Positions 16,618 to 25,012 of a stretch of 56,238 nt of DNA are shown here, one piece after another. Every line of letters starts with the position of its first letter. The first letter of the stretch is position 1. This DNA is from Bacteroidales bacterium UBA3834 (GTDB lineage: Bacteria; Bacteroidota; Bacteroidia; Bacteroidales; P3). The stretch covers positions 41,446 through 97,683 of the forward strand of contig DGIA01000003.1 of NCBI GenBank assembly GCA_002392965.1. Direction: 5' to 3'. A model generated the notes under the pieces. That model had not been told where the DNA came from and searched no databases. It saw nothing but the letters and a program-made list of their open reading frames with translations. Position numbers and translations under genes: made by a program.

Positions 16618-17898
16618 ATGGAAACGAAAGACATACGTATTGCCGTCATTGGGTTGGGTTATGTGGGCCTGCCATTGGCGAGGTTGTTTTCCACAAAGTT
16701 CCCCACTGTTGGGTACGATATGAATAAGGCACGCGTGGATGCATTGATGGCAGGCCACGATGCCACGCTGGAGGTGAGTGACGAATTGTTGCAAGATGCA
16801 ATCAATAAACACGGCTTCCGTTGTACAGCAAATATGGAAGAAATCAAGGATTGCAACTTTTATGTTGTTGCAGTGCCTACTCCGGTTGATCGTAACAACA
16901 ACCCAGACCTAACGCCATTGTATGGAGCTAGCGAAGTGGTGGGAAAGGTGATAGGGAAAGGTGATATAGTGGTGTACGAATCTACAGTGTATCCTGGTGT
17001 GACAGAAGATGAATGTCTGCCGGTAGTGGAGAGGGTGTCCGGGCTGAAATACAACACTGATTTCTTTGCGGGCTACAGCCCCGAGCGTATCAATCCGGGC
17101 GACAAGGTGCATACGGTGGAGAAGATTCTGAAAATCACTTCTGGCTCGACTCCAGAGGTGGCTGAGTTGATAGATAGGGTGTATAATGCAGTGCTGATTA
17201 ATGGTACGCACAAAGCTCCAAGCATTAAGGTTGCCGAGGCGGCCAAAGTGATCGAAAACAGCCAGCGCGATATCAATATTGCCTTTGTCAATGAGCTTTC
17301 CAAGATATTTACCCTCATGGGCATCGACACTTATGATGTGCTTGAGGCGGCTGGTACCAAGTGGAACTTCATCAAGATGAACCCAGGTTTGGTGGGCGGG
17401 CATTGCATTTCGGTTGATCCTTACTATTTGGCGCAATGCGCCCAGCGGTTGGGATACAATCCTGAGATTATTCTCGCAGGTCGTCGCATGAACGACGGCA
17501 TGGGAGCATATGTGGCCGACCAAACGATTAAACTGATGCTGAAAAAGGGCATTCAGGTACTCGGTTCGAAAATTATAATAATGGGATTCACATTTAAGGA
17601 AAACTGTCCCGATGTGCGCAATACCCGAGTGATTGATATCTATCATGCATTGCAGGAATATAATGCCGATATTACCGTGTTTGACCCTTGGGCATCGCCA
17701 GAAAGAGTAAAGCATGAGTATGGCATCGATATTGTCAACGAGCTTCCGAAGAGCAAATACAGTGCTGCTATTGTTGCGGTTGCTCATCGCCAGTTCCGTG
17801 AAATGGAAATAGATTTCGATACTCTGTTGGAAAAAAATCACGTTATTTTTGATGTAAAAGCCATCATGCCGAGAGAATTGGTAGATGGAAGGCTATAG
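16618..17898 (+). CDS. wbpA: UDP-N-acetylglucosamine 6-dehydrogenase (WbpA/TviB type)
   Basis: A 426-aa NAD-dependent nucleotide-sugar dehydrogenase that oxidises C6 of the sugar to a carboxylate. The N-terminal Rossmann motif IAVIGLGYVGLPLA, the YESTVYPGVTED segment, the catalytic cysteine in GGHCISVDPYYLA and the C-terminal domain (MGFTFKENCPDVRNTRV) are intact. WbpB-, WbpE- and WbpI-type genes in the same operon point to UDP-GlcNAc as substrate rather than UDP-glucose. The start at 16,618 (METKDIRIAV) fits the family; in-frame ATGs at 16,582 and 16,591 would add up to 12 residues. First gene of the plus-strand glycan operon. Confidence 0.88.
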   Translation: METKDIRIAVIGLGYVGLPLARLFSTKFPTVGYDMNKARVDALMAGHDATLEVSDELLQDAINKHGFRCTANMEEIKDCNFYVVAVPTPVDRNNNPDLTPLYGASEVVGKVIGKGDIVVYESTVYPGVTEDECLPVVERVSGLKYNTDFFAGYSPERINPGDKVHTVEKILKITSGSTPEVAELIDRVYNAVLINGTHKAPSIKVAEAAKVIENSQRDINIAFVNELSKIFTLMGIDTYDVLEAAGTKWNFIKMNPGLVGGHCISVDPYYLAQCAQRLGYNPEIILAGRRMNDGMGAYVADQTIKLMLKKGIQVLGSKIIIMGFTFKENCPDVRNTRVIDIYHALQEYNADITVFDPWASPERVKHEYGIDIVNELPKSKYSAAIVAVAHRQFREMEIDFDTLLEKNHVIFDVKAIMPRELVDGRL

Positions 17899-17921
17899 AG
17901 TGTTTAAAAGACAATAGATTT

Positions 17922-18902
17922 ATGGCAAATTTTGCACTTATAGGGGCAGCTGGATATATCGCCCCACGACATTTGAAGGCTATTGCTGACACCGGAAACG
18001 ATTTGATAGCTGCATATGACAAGTTCGACAGCGTAGGTAGGCTTGACAGTTCGTTCCCCGAATGTTCCTTTTTTACCGAGCAGGAGCAGTTCGACCGATT
18101 CTGTTCGAAGCAGCAACGCTCCGACAACCCGCTGCAGTGGCTCAGTATATGCACACCCAACTATACACACGATGCATTCATCCGATATGGTTTGCGATTG
18201 GGTTGCAATGTTATCTGTGAGAAGCCACTGGTGTTGAATCCTTACAATATTGACAATCTTGTCGAATTGGAAAAAGAGACAGGCCATCAGGCTTATACTA
18301 TACTTCAGTTACGTTTGCATGATTCTATTGTGGCACTGAAGAAGAAGGTGGATGAGGGACCGCAGGATAAAGTATATGATGTCGATTTGACCTATATCAC
18401 ATCGCGCGGCAAATGGTACTATTCGTCATGGAAAGGCGATGTGCACAAAAGCGGCGGTGTGGCCACCAATATTGGGGTGCATTTTTATGATATGTTGCAA
18501 TGGATATTCGGACCTGTGGAGGAGAACATTGTGCACGTTATGAGTCACGACCGTGTAGCAGGCTTCCTTCGTCTAAAGAAAGCACGGGTGCGCTACTTCC
18601 TCAGCATTAATGCAGCATGTTTACCCCCAAATGCGGTGCAAGGAGAGAAAAAGACCTACCGCACCATTATGATTGATGGAGATGAGTTTGAGTTCAGTCA
18701 AGGTTTTACGGAGTTACACACGAAAAGCTATCAAGAGATACTGGCGGGTCGGGGTTTCCGTATCAGCGAGGCGCGAAACTGCATACAGATTGTCAGCGAC
18801 ATCCGTCACTCTACCCCTGTTGGATTAAAGGGTGACTATCACCCCCTGGCCAAGATGCCGTTGGCGCCACATCCTTTTGGTTGGGATGATATGAAATACT
18901 AA
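17922..18902 (+). CDS. wbpB: UDP-N-acetylglucosaminuronate 3-dehydrogenase (WbpB/WlbA type)
   Basis: A 326-aa Gfo/Idh/MocA-family oxidoreductase. The N-terminal NAD fold begins FALIGAAGYIAPRHLKAI, followed by CTPNYTHD and the catalytic CEKPLVLN. The C-terminal part holds LRLHDSIVALKKKV, TYITSRGKWYYSSWKGD and GGVATNIGVHFYDML, which mark the WbpB/WlbA group. These enzymes oxidise C3 of UDP-GlcNAcA to the 3-keto sugar that the next aminotransferase uses. Located 23 bp after wbpA. Confidence 0.9.
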   Translation: MANFALIGAAGYIAPRHLKAIADTGNDLIAAYDKFDSVGRLDSSFPECSFFTEQEQFDRFCSKQQRSDNPLQWLSICTPNYTHDAFIRYGLRLGCNVICEKPLVLNPYNIDNLVELEKETGHQAYTILQLRLHDSIVALKKKVDEGPQDKVYDVDLTYITSRGKWYYSSWKGDVHKSGGVATNIGVHFYDMLQWIFGPVEENIVHVMSHDRVAGFLRLKKARVRYFLSINAACLPPNAVQGEKKTYRTIMIDGDEFEFSQGFTELHTKSYQEILAGRGFRISEARNCIQIVSDIRHSTPVGLKGDYHPLAKMPLAPHPFGWDDMKY

Positions 18903-18907
18903 GCACT

Positions 18908-20017
18908 ATGGCTATCCGTGTCTGCCATATTACCAGTGTCCATCCTGCCGATGATGTACGGGTTTTCTACAAGGAATGTGTTTCGTTGACACAAGAATAT
19001 GAGGTTTATCTGATAGCACCGAATATTCAGGACGATGAACTTCTTGGCGTACACAGATGTGGGGTACAACTACCTAAGGGACGTTTGAAACGCCAACTGT
19101 TTTTGGGACGAGTGTTGCGGCGAGCATTGGAAATAGACGCAGCAGTTTATCATCTTCATGACCCCGAACTGATTCCAATGGGGCCGCGTCTGAAATGTCA
19201 TGGTGCACGAGTGATTTTTGACTCACATGAAGATGTACCAATGCAGATCTTAACCAAAGAATACTTGCCAAAAAGGAGCAGAAAGCCTTTGTCTGCAATA
19301 TACGCTCAATATGAGCGACACTACCTAAAACAATACGATGCCTTGGTCACGGTAACTCCAAGCATACTCGATCGTTTGGCAACCATCAATTCTTCTAGTT
19401 ATATGGTTACAAACTATCCGAATTATCAAGAAATCCCTCAGCGTAAAATTTCCTCAGGAGATGTGCACTATATATGTTTTGCCGGAGGTGTTGACGAGAG
19501 GTATATGCATGAGTATGTCATTCAGAGTTTGATGTATACTCAGGCACGTTACCTGTTGGCTGGAGAATGCTTTATCCCATCGTACATGAAAATGCTACAG
19601 GCTTTGCCTGGTTGGGAAAGGGTGGACTACAAAGGAGTTTTGCCTCCTAATCAGGTAATGGATCTCTACCGCCAGGCGGAAGTAGGCATTGTGTTACTCG
19701 ATTATTCGCCCAATGTGGGTTATCATCGTGGCACACTTGGGGTTTTGAAGATGTTTGAATACATGATGGCTGGTATTCCAGTGGTGGCCACAGACCTTGA
19801 TTTGTGGAAAGAAATCATTGAAGGCCATCAGTGTGGTATATGCATTGACCCACATGACATCCATGCGATTGCCGAAGCGGTCAACTATTTAATCAACAAC
19901 CCGGAAGAGGCTCATAGAATGGGGGAGAATGGACGTAGGGCAGTGAAAGAAGAATACAATTGGTCCACACAAGAATTAATTCTTATGGACTTGTACAAAT
20001 CATTGTTATACACATGA
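18908..20017 (+). CDS. Glycosyltransferase, GT-B fold (family 4-like)
   Basis: A 369-aa cytoplasmic GT-B glycosyltransferase. The N-terminal Rossmann half starts RVCHITSVHPADDVRVFYKE and contains the HLHDPELIPMG segment. The donor-binding half has LAGECFIPSY, GVLPPNQVMDLYRQAEVGIVLL, the acidic region GVLKMFEYMMAGIPVVATD and a C-terminal HRMGENGRRAVKEEYNW tail. It lies between wbpB and wbpE and overlaps the latter by 4 nt. Position suggests transfer of a sugar of this pathway or its neighbour; donor and acceptor are unknown. Confidence 0.85.
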   Translation: MAIRVCHITSVHPADDVRVFYKECVSLTQEYEVYLIAPNIQDDELLGVHRCGVQLPKGRLKRQLFLGRVLRRALEIDAAVYHLHDPELIPMGPRLKCHGARVIFDSHEDVPMQILTKEYLPKRSRKPLSAIYAQYERHYLKQYDALVTVTPSILDRLATINSSSYMVTNYPNYQEIPQRKISSGDVHYICFAGGVDERYMHEYVIQSLMYTQARYLLAGECFIPSYMKMLQALPGWERVDYKGVLPPNQVMDLYRQAEVGIVLLDYSPNVGYHRGTLGVLKMFEYMMAGIPVVATDLDLWKEIIEGHQCGICIDPHDIHAIAEAVNYLINNPEEAHRMGENGRRAVKEEYNWSTQELILMDLYKSLLYT

Positions 20018-21174
20018 ATATCATTATGGAGTTCAGAGATCTTAAGAAACAGTATCAGATACTAAAGGCAGAATTGGACAGTGTGATGCAGGAGGTGGCT
20101 GCCTCAGGGGGCTATATTATGGGAAATGCAGTGGCTGAATTGGAGCAACAATTATCTGATTATGTTGGAGTAAAATATTGTATGACCTGTGCCAACGGCA
20201 CAGATGCTCTTACCCTGGCGCTAAAGACATTGGGGATAGGGAAAGGCGATGCTGTCTTTGTGCCAGACTTCACATTTTTCTCGAGTGCAGAAGTTGTTGC
20301 CCTGGAAGGAGCCACCCCCGTGTTTGTAGATGTCAATCCATCAACATTCAATATTGACTCCAACAGCCTAAAAGCTGCCATAGAACGGGTATGCAACGAC
20401 ACCGAACTGAGGGCGAGAGCGGTAATAGCGGTTGACCTATTTGGTTTGCCTGCAGACTATCCACAAATTACGGCCATTGCAAAACAACATGGACTTTTTA
20501 TAATTGAAGATGGAGCACAAGGTTTTGGCGGACGAATAGGAGATAGGAAATCTTGCAGTTTCGGTGACATATCCACCACCTCGTTTTTCCCAGCAAAACC
20601 ACTAGGCTGCTACGGTGACGGAGGGGCTGTATTCACCAATAACGAAGAGTGGGCAGAGACTATTCGTTCACTCCGAGTGCATGGAAAAGGGCACAACAAA
20701 TATGACAACATCAGAATAGGACTCAACTCACGACTCGACACTATTCAGGCAGCAATCTTGCAGGTGAAACTTAATGCTTTTAAAGAACAAGAGCTCGACG
20801 CTGTAAACCATGTGGCAGCACAATACACAAAACTCATCAACGCAGCTCTCGGCGACGATGCTGTAACCACGCCAAATATTCCAGAAGGATACATGAGCAG
20901 TTGGGCACAATACACGATACAATTGAGAGATGCGAGCCAGCGATCGGGGCTCCAAACCCGAATGAAAGAGGCAGGCATACCAACAATGATATACTACCCC
21001 ACACCGATGAGCATGCAGACGGCATTCAAAGGATTGCATCTATATGTTGACACCCACATTGCACGACAGCTGTCGCAGAGCGTATTGTCGCTGCCGATGC
21101 ATCCGTACCTTGCAGATGAAGACATTCACGTGATAGTTGATGCATTGGTCGCTAATATTAAAACAGGAAAATGA
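20014..21174 (+). CDS. wbpE: PLP-dependent 3-amino sugar aminotransferase (WbpE/WlbC type)
   Basis: A DegT/DnrJ/EryC1-family aminotransferase of about 386 aa that puts the amino group at C3 of the 3-keto uronic acid made by WbpA and WbpB. Features are the N-terminal MEFRDLKKQYQIL, NGTDALTLAL, IEDGAQGFGG and the PLP-lysine motif SFFPAKPLGCYGDGGA. The ATG at 20,014 overlaps the preceding stop as ATGA; a second in-frame ATG at 20,026 gives the more usual family start MEFRDLKK. PorR of Porphyromonas, needed for anionic LPS and T9SS cargo anchoring, belongs to the same group. Confidence 0.92.
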   Translation: MNIIMEFRDLKKQYQILKAELDSVMQEVAASGGYIMGNAVAELEQQLSDYVGVKYCMTCANGTDALTLALKTLGIGKGDAVFVPDFTFFSSAEVVALEGATPVFVDVNPSTFNIDSNSLKAAIERVCNDTELRARAVIAVDLFGLPADYPQITAIAKQHGLFIIEDGAQGFGGRIGDRKSCSFGDISTTSFFPAKPLGCYGDGGAVFTNNEEWAETIRSLRVHGKGHNKYDNIRIGLNSRLDTIQAAILQVKLNAFKEQELDAVNHVAAQYTKLINAALGDDAVTTPNIPEGYMSSWAQYTIQLRDASQRSGLQTRMKEAGIPTMIYYPTPMSMQTAFKGLHLYVDTHIARQLSQSVLSLPMHPYLADEDIHVIVDALVANIKTGK

Positions 21175-22058
21175 TTACAGCAAAAGATATAGCCAACTTT
21201 TTACAGTTAGCACTTAAGGGAGAGAATATCACTGTTAAGTGTTACGCTCAGTTGTCTTCACCACAACCTCACAGCATCGTTTTCGCAAAAAAATACAATG
21301 ACTCGTTTGTATGCCAATTAAATGATGTCGATAATATTCTGGCTATAGTAACCCCAGAGTACACAGACAGACTAACTTGTAGTCACATCATATCCCAAAA
21401 TCCACGATTGGACTACATCCGAGTATTGTCTCATTTTTTTACCCAAGAAAAGCCTAAAGGATTTATCCACCCCACCGCTAATATTGAGCAAGGAGCCCTT
21501 ATCGGGAAAGAAGTTTTTATTGGTGCGGGATGCTATATATCATCTCAAAGCATAGTGAATGACGGATGCATACTACATCCCAACGTGGTACTTGACAATC
21601 GTGTGGTACTTGGCAAAAACTGCGAGATAAAATCAGGGGCTGTGTTAGGTCAGGAAGGCTTCGGGTTTGAGCGTGACGAAAACGGAGAACCTGTGCATTT
21701 CCCCCATTTTGGCGATGTCATTGTTGGCAATAACGTGTTTATTGGCAGTAACACCACGGTAGAACGTGCAACCCTCGGCAGCACCATTATCGAGGACAAT
21801 GTAAAAATAGACGACTTGGTGCAAATAGGCCATAACAGCCATATTGGCAGGGAAAGTATGGTTACTGTTGGAGCCATCGTCTGCGGTGGTGCGGTATTGA
21901 ACCCTCAAAGCTACCTCGCACCAAACGTGAGTGTAAAGGAAAAGGTGACAATCGGACGTAGAGGGTTTGTCGGCCTCGGATCTGTTGTTTTAAAGGATGT
22001 GGCTGACGATTCCATTGTGGCCGGAGTACCTGCCAAAGAAATTCGTAAAAACAAATAA
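21171..22058 (+). CDS. LpxD-like hexapeptide-repeat acyltransferase
   Basis: A 295-aa left-handed beta-helix protein. An N-terminal domain of about 100 residues precedes hexapeptide repeats, which contain GQEGFGFERDENGEPVHFP, NTTVERATLGSTIIEDNVKID and QIGHNSHIG. These segments resemble LpxD, the N-acyltransferase of lipid A synthesis, more than the short WbpD acetyltransferases. Its place between wbpE and the deacetylase, with ATGA overlap at the front, implies that it acylates an amino group of the sugar made here, either replacing WbpD or adding a different acyl group. The acyl donor cannot be told from sequence. Confidence 0.78.
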   Translation: MITAKDIANFLQLALKGENITVKCYAQLSSPQPHSIVFAKKYNDSFVCQLNDVDNILAIVTPEYTDRLTCSHIISQNPRLDYIRVLSHFFTQEKPKGFIHPTANIEQGALIGKEVFIGAGCYISSQSIVNDGCILHPNVVLDNRVVLGKNCEIKSGAVLGQEGFGFERDENGEPVHFPHFGDVIVGNNVFIGSNTTVERATLGSTIIEDNVKIDDLVQIGHNSHIGRESMVTVGAIVCGGAVLNPQSYLAPNVSVKEKVTIGRRGFVGLGSVVLKDVADDSIVAGVPAKEIRKNK

Positions 22059-22065
22059 CAAGACT

Positions 22066-22695
22066 ATGAATATAGAGAATATACTTGTGCTGGCGCCGCA
22101 TACCGATGATGGAGAGCTTGGACTTGGCGGAACAATTAGCAAATATATAGAAGAAGGGAAAAACGTCTATTATGCAGCCTTCTCCACTGCCGATCAATCA
22201 GTGCCAGAAGGTTTTCCTAAAGATATTCTGGCTACGGAAGTCAAGAATGCCACCCATAAGTTGGGTATTCCTGCTGAGAACCTGTATGTATATAACTATG
22301 AAGTTCGCAAGCTGAACTATGTACGCCAAGAACTATTGGAAGATATGGTTAGGTTGCGCAAAGAACGTCACTATGATCTAGTGTTCATGCCCTCTTCTCA
22401 CGACATACACCAAGATCATACGACAGTTGCCCAAGAGGCGATCCGCGCCTTTAAGAAGACCACATTGCTCGGCTATGAACTCATCTGGAACAATCTGACA
22501 TTTGACACTGATTGTTTTATTCAATTAGAAGAGCGCCATGTAACAGCGAAATGCCAAGCACTTCGTGAATATAAAAGCCAGGGTTTCCGCGACTATACAT
22601 CACCAGAATTTGTACGTTCGCTTGCCCGTACCCGAGGCGTACAGGTGGGCTGTCAATATGCCGAAGCATTTGAAGTAATAAGACTATTCTTATGA
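22066..22695 (+). CDS. PIG-L/LmbE-family sugar N-deacetylase
   Basis: A 209-aa zinc-dependent deacetylase. The N-terminal metal motif LAPHTDDGELGLGG and the second motif PSSHDIHQDHTTV are intact. Family members remove an N-acetyl group from amino sugars. In the Wbp/Vim pathway of Porphyromonas and Tannerella, VimE is a PIG-L protein thought to free the C2 amine so an amino acid can be attached. This gene is a candidate for that role because it sits inside a Wbp gene set. The ATG at 22,066 was chosen since longer starts read into the upstream acyltransferase. It overlaps the next gene by 4 nt. Confidence 0.88.
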   Translation: MNIENILVLAPHTDDGELGLGGTISKYIEEGKNVYYAAFSTADQSVPEGFPKDILATEVKNATHKLGIPAENLYVYNYEVRKLNYVRQELLEDMVRLRKERHYDLVFMPSSHDIHQDHTTVAQEAIRAFKKTTLLGYELIWNNLTFDTDCFIQLEERHVTAKCQALREYKSQGFRDYTSPEFVRSLARTRGVQVGCQYAEAFEVIRLFL

Positions 22696-23924
22696 ACATC
22701 CTAATGATAAGCCACTATGCCGGCACACCCCAATACGGCATGGAGTTCCGTTCCTATTATATGGCTCGTGAATGGGTGCGCATGGGGCATAATGTTGTGG
22801 TTGTTGGTGCTTCGTTTTCTCACCTGCGGAAAGTACAACCTTCTGTGGAGCAAGAAAACTTGGAAGGTATCAACTATTGGTGGCTCCCTACTGGCGAATA
22901 TGAAGGCAACGGCCTAAAACGAGTGCTCACCATGTTCCAATTCTGTCGTCAAGTTTATAAACACAGAAAAGAACTGATAGCCTTTAATCCAGACATAGTC
23001 ATTGCATCATCTGTTTACACATTTGACATCTATCCGTGCCATTATATCGCCAAACGCACAAATGCCAAGTTAGTATATGAAGTACACGATCTTTGGCCGT
23101 TGTCTGTAATGGTCATTGGCGGCTACAAAAAATGGCACCCATTCATTGTTATGCTGCAGCATTGCGAGAATTATGCCTATAAACATTGCGATATGGTTGT
23201 CTCGATGCTCGACAAGGCTTTTCCTCATATGAAGCGCCACGGGCTCACAGAAGACCGTTTCTGCTGTGTGCCCAATGGGTATCTGAAAGAGGAATGGGAT
23301 GATGCGGAGAACATATCTTTGCCGCTGGAGCATACTGATTTATATGCCAAACTACATTCTGAAGGTAAAACCATTGTCGGATTTGCAGGTGGACATACCC
23401 GGTCAACAGCCATGGACATACTTATAAAGGCCGCCAATTTACTTAAGGATCGTACTGATTTGGCATTTGTCATGGTGGGCAAGGGACCGCAAAAAGAGGA
23501 GTTGATGCACATGGTGGAGGGCTATGGGCTAAAAAACTTCTATTTTCTCCCTCCCGTTGAGAAAACTTGCATACCAAAAGTAGTGCAACAGTTCGACATC
23601 TGCTATGAAGGTGGAGTCCACAGCTTCCTTCATAAATACGGTACTTCAGCCAACAAGATGATTGACTATATGCTGGCTGGAAAACCTATTGTTAAATCTG
23701 TTGATGAACCCGGTAGCGAGGTGGAGCGTATCGGCTGTGGCATACAAGTAGAAGCCGAGAACGTAGAACAAGTACGTAATGCCATACTGAATATTGCTGA
23801 CATGTCCGCCGAGGAGCGTGCGGCGATGGGCTCCAAAGGTCGCAAATATGCCCTGGAAAATCTTGAATATCACACACTGTCTGCGAAGTTCATTGATTAC
23901 GTATGCACATCCTCACGGTCATAG
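22692..23924 (+). CDS. Glycosyltransferase family 4 protein (WbuB-like)
   Basis: A 410-aa GT-B glycosyltransferase. The start MNILMISHYAGTPQYGMEFR and the central YEVHDLWPLSVM are typical of WbuB-like GT4 enzymes that act on N-acetylamino sugars. The donor-binding half includes GFAGGHTRSTAMDIL, VMVGKGPQKEEL and YGTSANKMIDYMLAGKPIV. It overlaps the deacetylase by 4 nt and the epimerase by 22 nt, so translation is tightly coupled. It is a good candidate for moving the diamino-uronic acid onto the lipid carrier, though this is inferred from context. Confidence 0.87.
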   Translation: MNILMISHYAGTPQYGMEFRSYYMAREWVRMGHNVVVVGASFSHLRKVQPSVEQENLEGINYWWLPTGEYEGNGLKRVLTMFQFCRQVYKHRKELIAFNPDIVIASSVYTFDIYPCHYIAKRTNAKLVYEVHDLWPLSVMVIGGYKKWHPFIVMLQHCENYAYKHCDMVVSMLDKAFPHMKRHGLTEDRFCCVPNGYLKEEWDDAENISLPLEHTDLYAKLHSEGKTIVGFAGGHTRSTAMDILIKAANLLKDRTDLAFVMVGKGPQKEELMHMVEGYGLKNFYFLPPVEKTCIPKVVQQFDICYEGGVHSFLHKYGTSANKMIDYMLAGKPIVKSVDEPGSEVERIGCGIQVEAENVEQVRNAILNIADMSAEERAAMGSKGRKYALENLEYHTLSAKFIDYVCTSSRS

Positions 23925-25012
23925 GGGCGCGTCCTCAAATCATCAAGGCGGCAGCTGTCAGTCGCGCGATTGCTAACGGATATGCCAAAAAGGTAACGGA
24001 ACATATCCTACACACCGGCCAGCACTATGACACAAACATGTCGCAGGTGTTTTTCGACGAATTGGGCATTCCTCAACCGGAGTATAATCTCAACATAGGC
24101 TCAGGGCGCCACGGAGAGCAGACGGCAAAGATGATTGCGGGTATAGAAGAGGTCCTTATGAGCCGGACATTTGATGGCATTGTCCTTTACGGCGACACCA
24201 ATAGTACATTGGCAGGAGCGGTTGCCGCCTCGAAACTTCATGTGCCCATCTTCCATGTTGAAGCCGGGTTGCGCTCATATAATCGTGCTATGCCGGAAGA
24301 GATTAACCGGATTATTTGTGACCAACTCGCCACGCTGCTTTTTGCTCCCACGCAGACGGCAGTGGATAATTTGCGCGAAGAAGGCTTTTTCGCGGAGCAT
24401 CCAACATTGCACCGCCGAGTCATCAATTGCGGTGACGTCATGTATGACAACAGCATCTATTTCGCCAAGATGGCGGCGGAACGGTGTGATATTTTGGATC
24501 GCCTCTCTTTGCAACGGAATGCCTTCATTCTTGCCACAGTTCATCGCGACAATAACACAGATGACCCACAGCGGCTGGAACAAATAATCCGTGCCATTGT
24601 GGATATTGCCCGTAGAGACAATATTCCTGTAATCTTGCCGTTGCATCCACGCACACGCAAGAAACTCACTGCACAGCACCTCCGTCTTCTCGAAGACGAG
24701 CCTCTGATACGCCTTATTGAACCTCTTTCGTTTCTCGAGATGACGCTTATGGAACAGAATGCATTATTAGTTATGACCGACAGCGGTGGAGTTCAGAAGG
24801 AGGCCTTTTTCTTCGAGCGTCCATGCCTCATCATGCGTCCCGAAACCGAATGGGTAGAGATTGTGCAGCATAAGGCTGGTATCATTGCCGACGCCGATTA
24901 CCAGCGCATTGTGGATGCCTATGACCAGTTGGTGCATCGTCGTGTCTCTTTCCCTCCGCTTTTTGGCGACGGACATGCTGCCGAACAAATCATACAGAAT
25001 ATCTTGTCATGA
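23903..25012 (+). CDS. wbpI: Non-hydrolysing UDP-N-acetylhexosamine 2-epimerase (WecB/WbpI type)
   Basis: A 369-aa epimerase that inverts C2, turning gluco into manno configuration. Motifs include VIGARPQIIKAAAVS, HTGQHYDTNMS, VLYGDTNSTLAG, HVEAGLRSYNRAMPEEINR and TDSGGVQKEAFFF. With the other wbp genes the likely substrate is UDP-2,3-diacetamido-glucuronic acid rather than UDP-GlcNAc, so wbpI is preferred to wecB; sequence alone does not settle this. It overlaps the genes on both sides, by 22 nt and 4 nt. Confidence 0.85.
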   Translation: MHILTVIGARPQIIKAAAVSRAIANGYAKKVTEHILHTGQHYDTNMSQVFFDELGIPQPEYNLNIGSGRHGEQTAKMIAGIEEVLMSRTFDGIVLYGDTNSTLAGAVAASKLHVPIFHVEAGLRSYNRAMPEEINRIICDQLATLLFAPTQTAVDNLREEGFFAEHPTLHRRVINCGDVMYDNSIYFAKMAAERCDILDRLSLQRNAFILATVHRDNNTDDPQRLEQIIRAIVDIARRDNIPVILPLHPRTRKKLTAQHLRLLEDEPLIRLIEPLSFLEMTLMEQNALLVMTDSGGVQKEAFFFERPCLIMRPETEWVEIVQHKAGIIADADYQRIVDAYDQLVHRRVSFPPLFGDGHAAEQIIQNILS

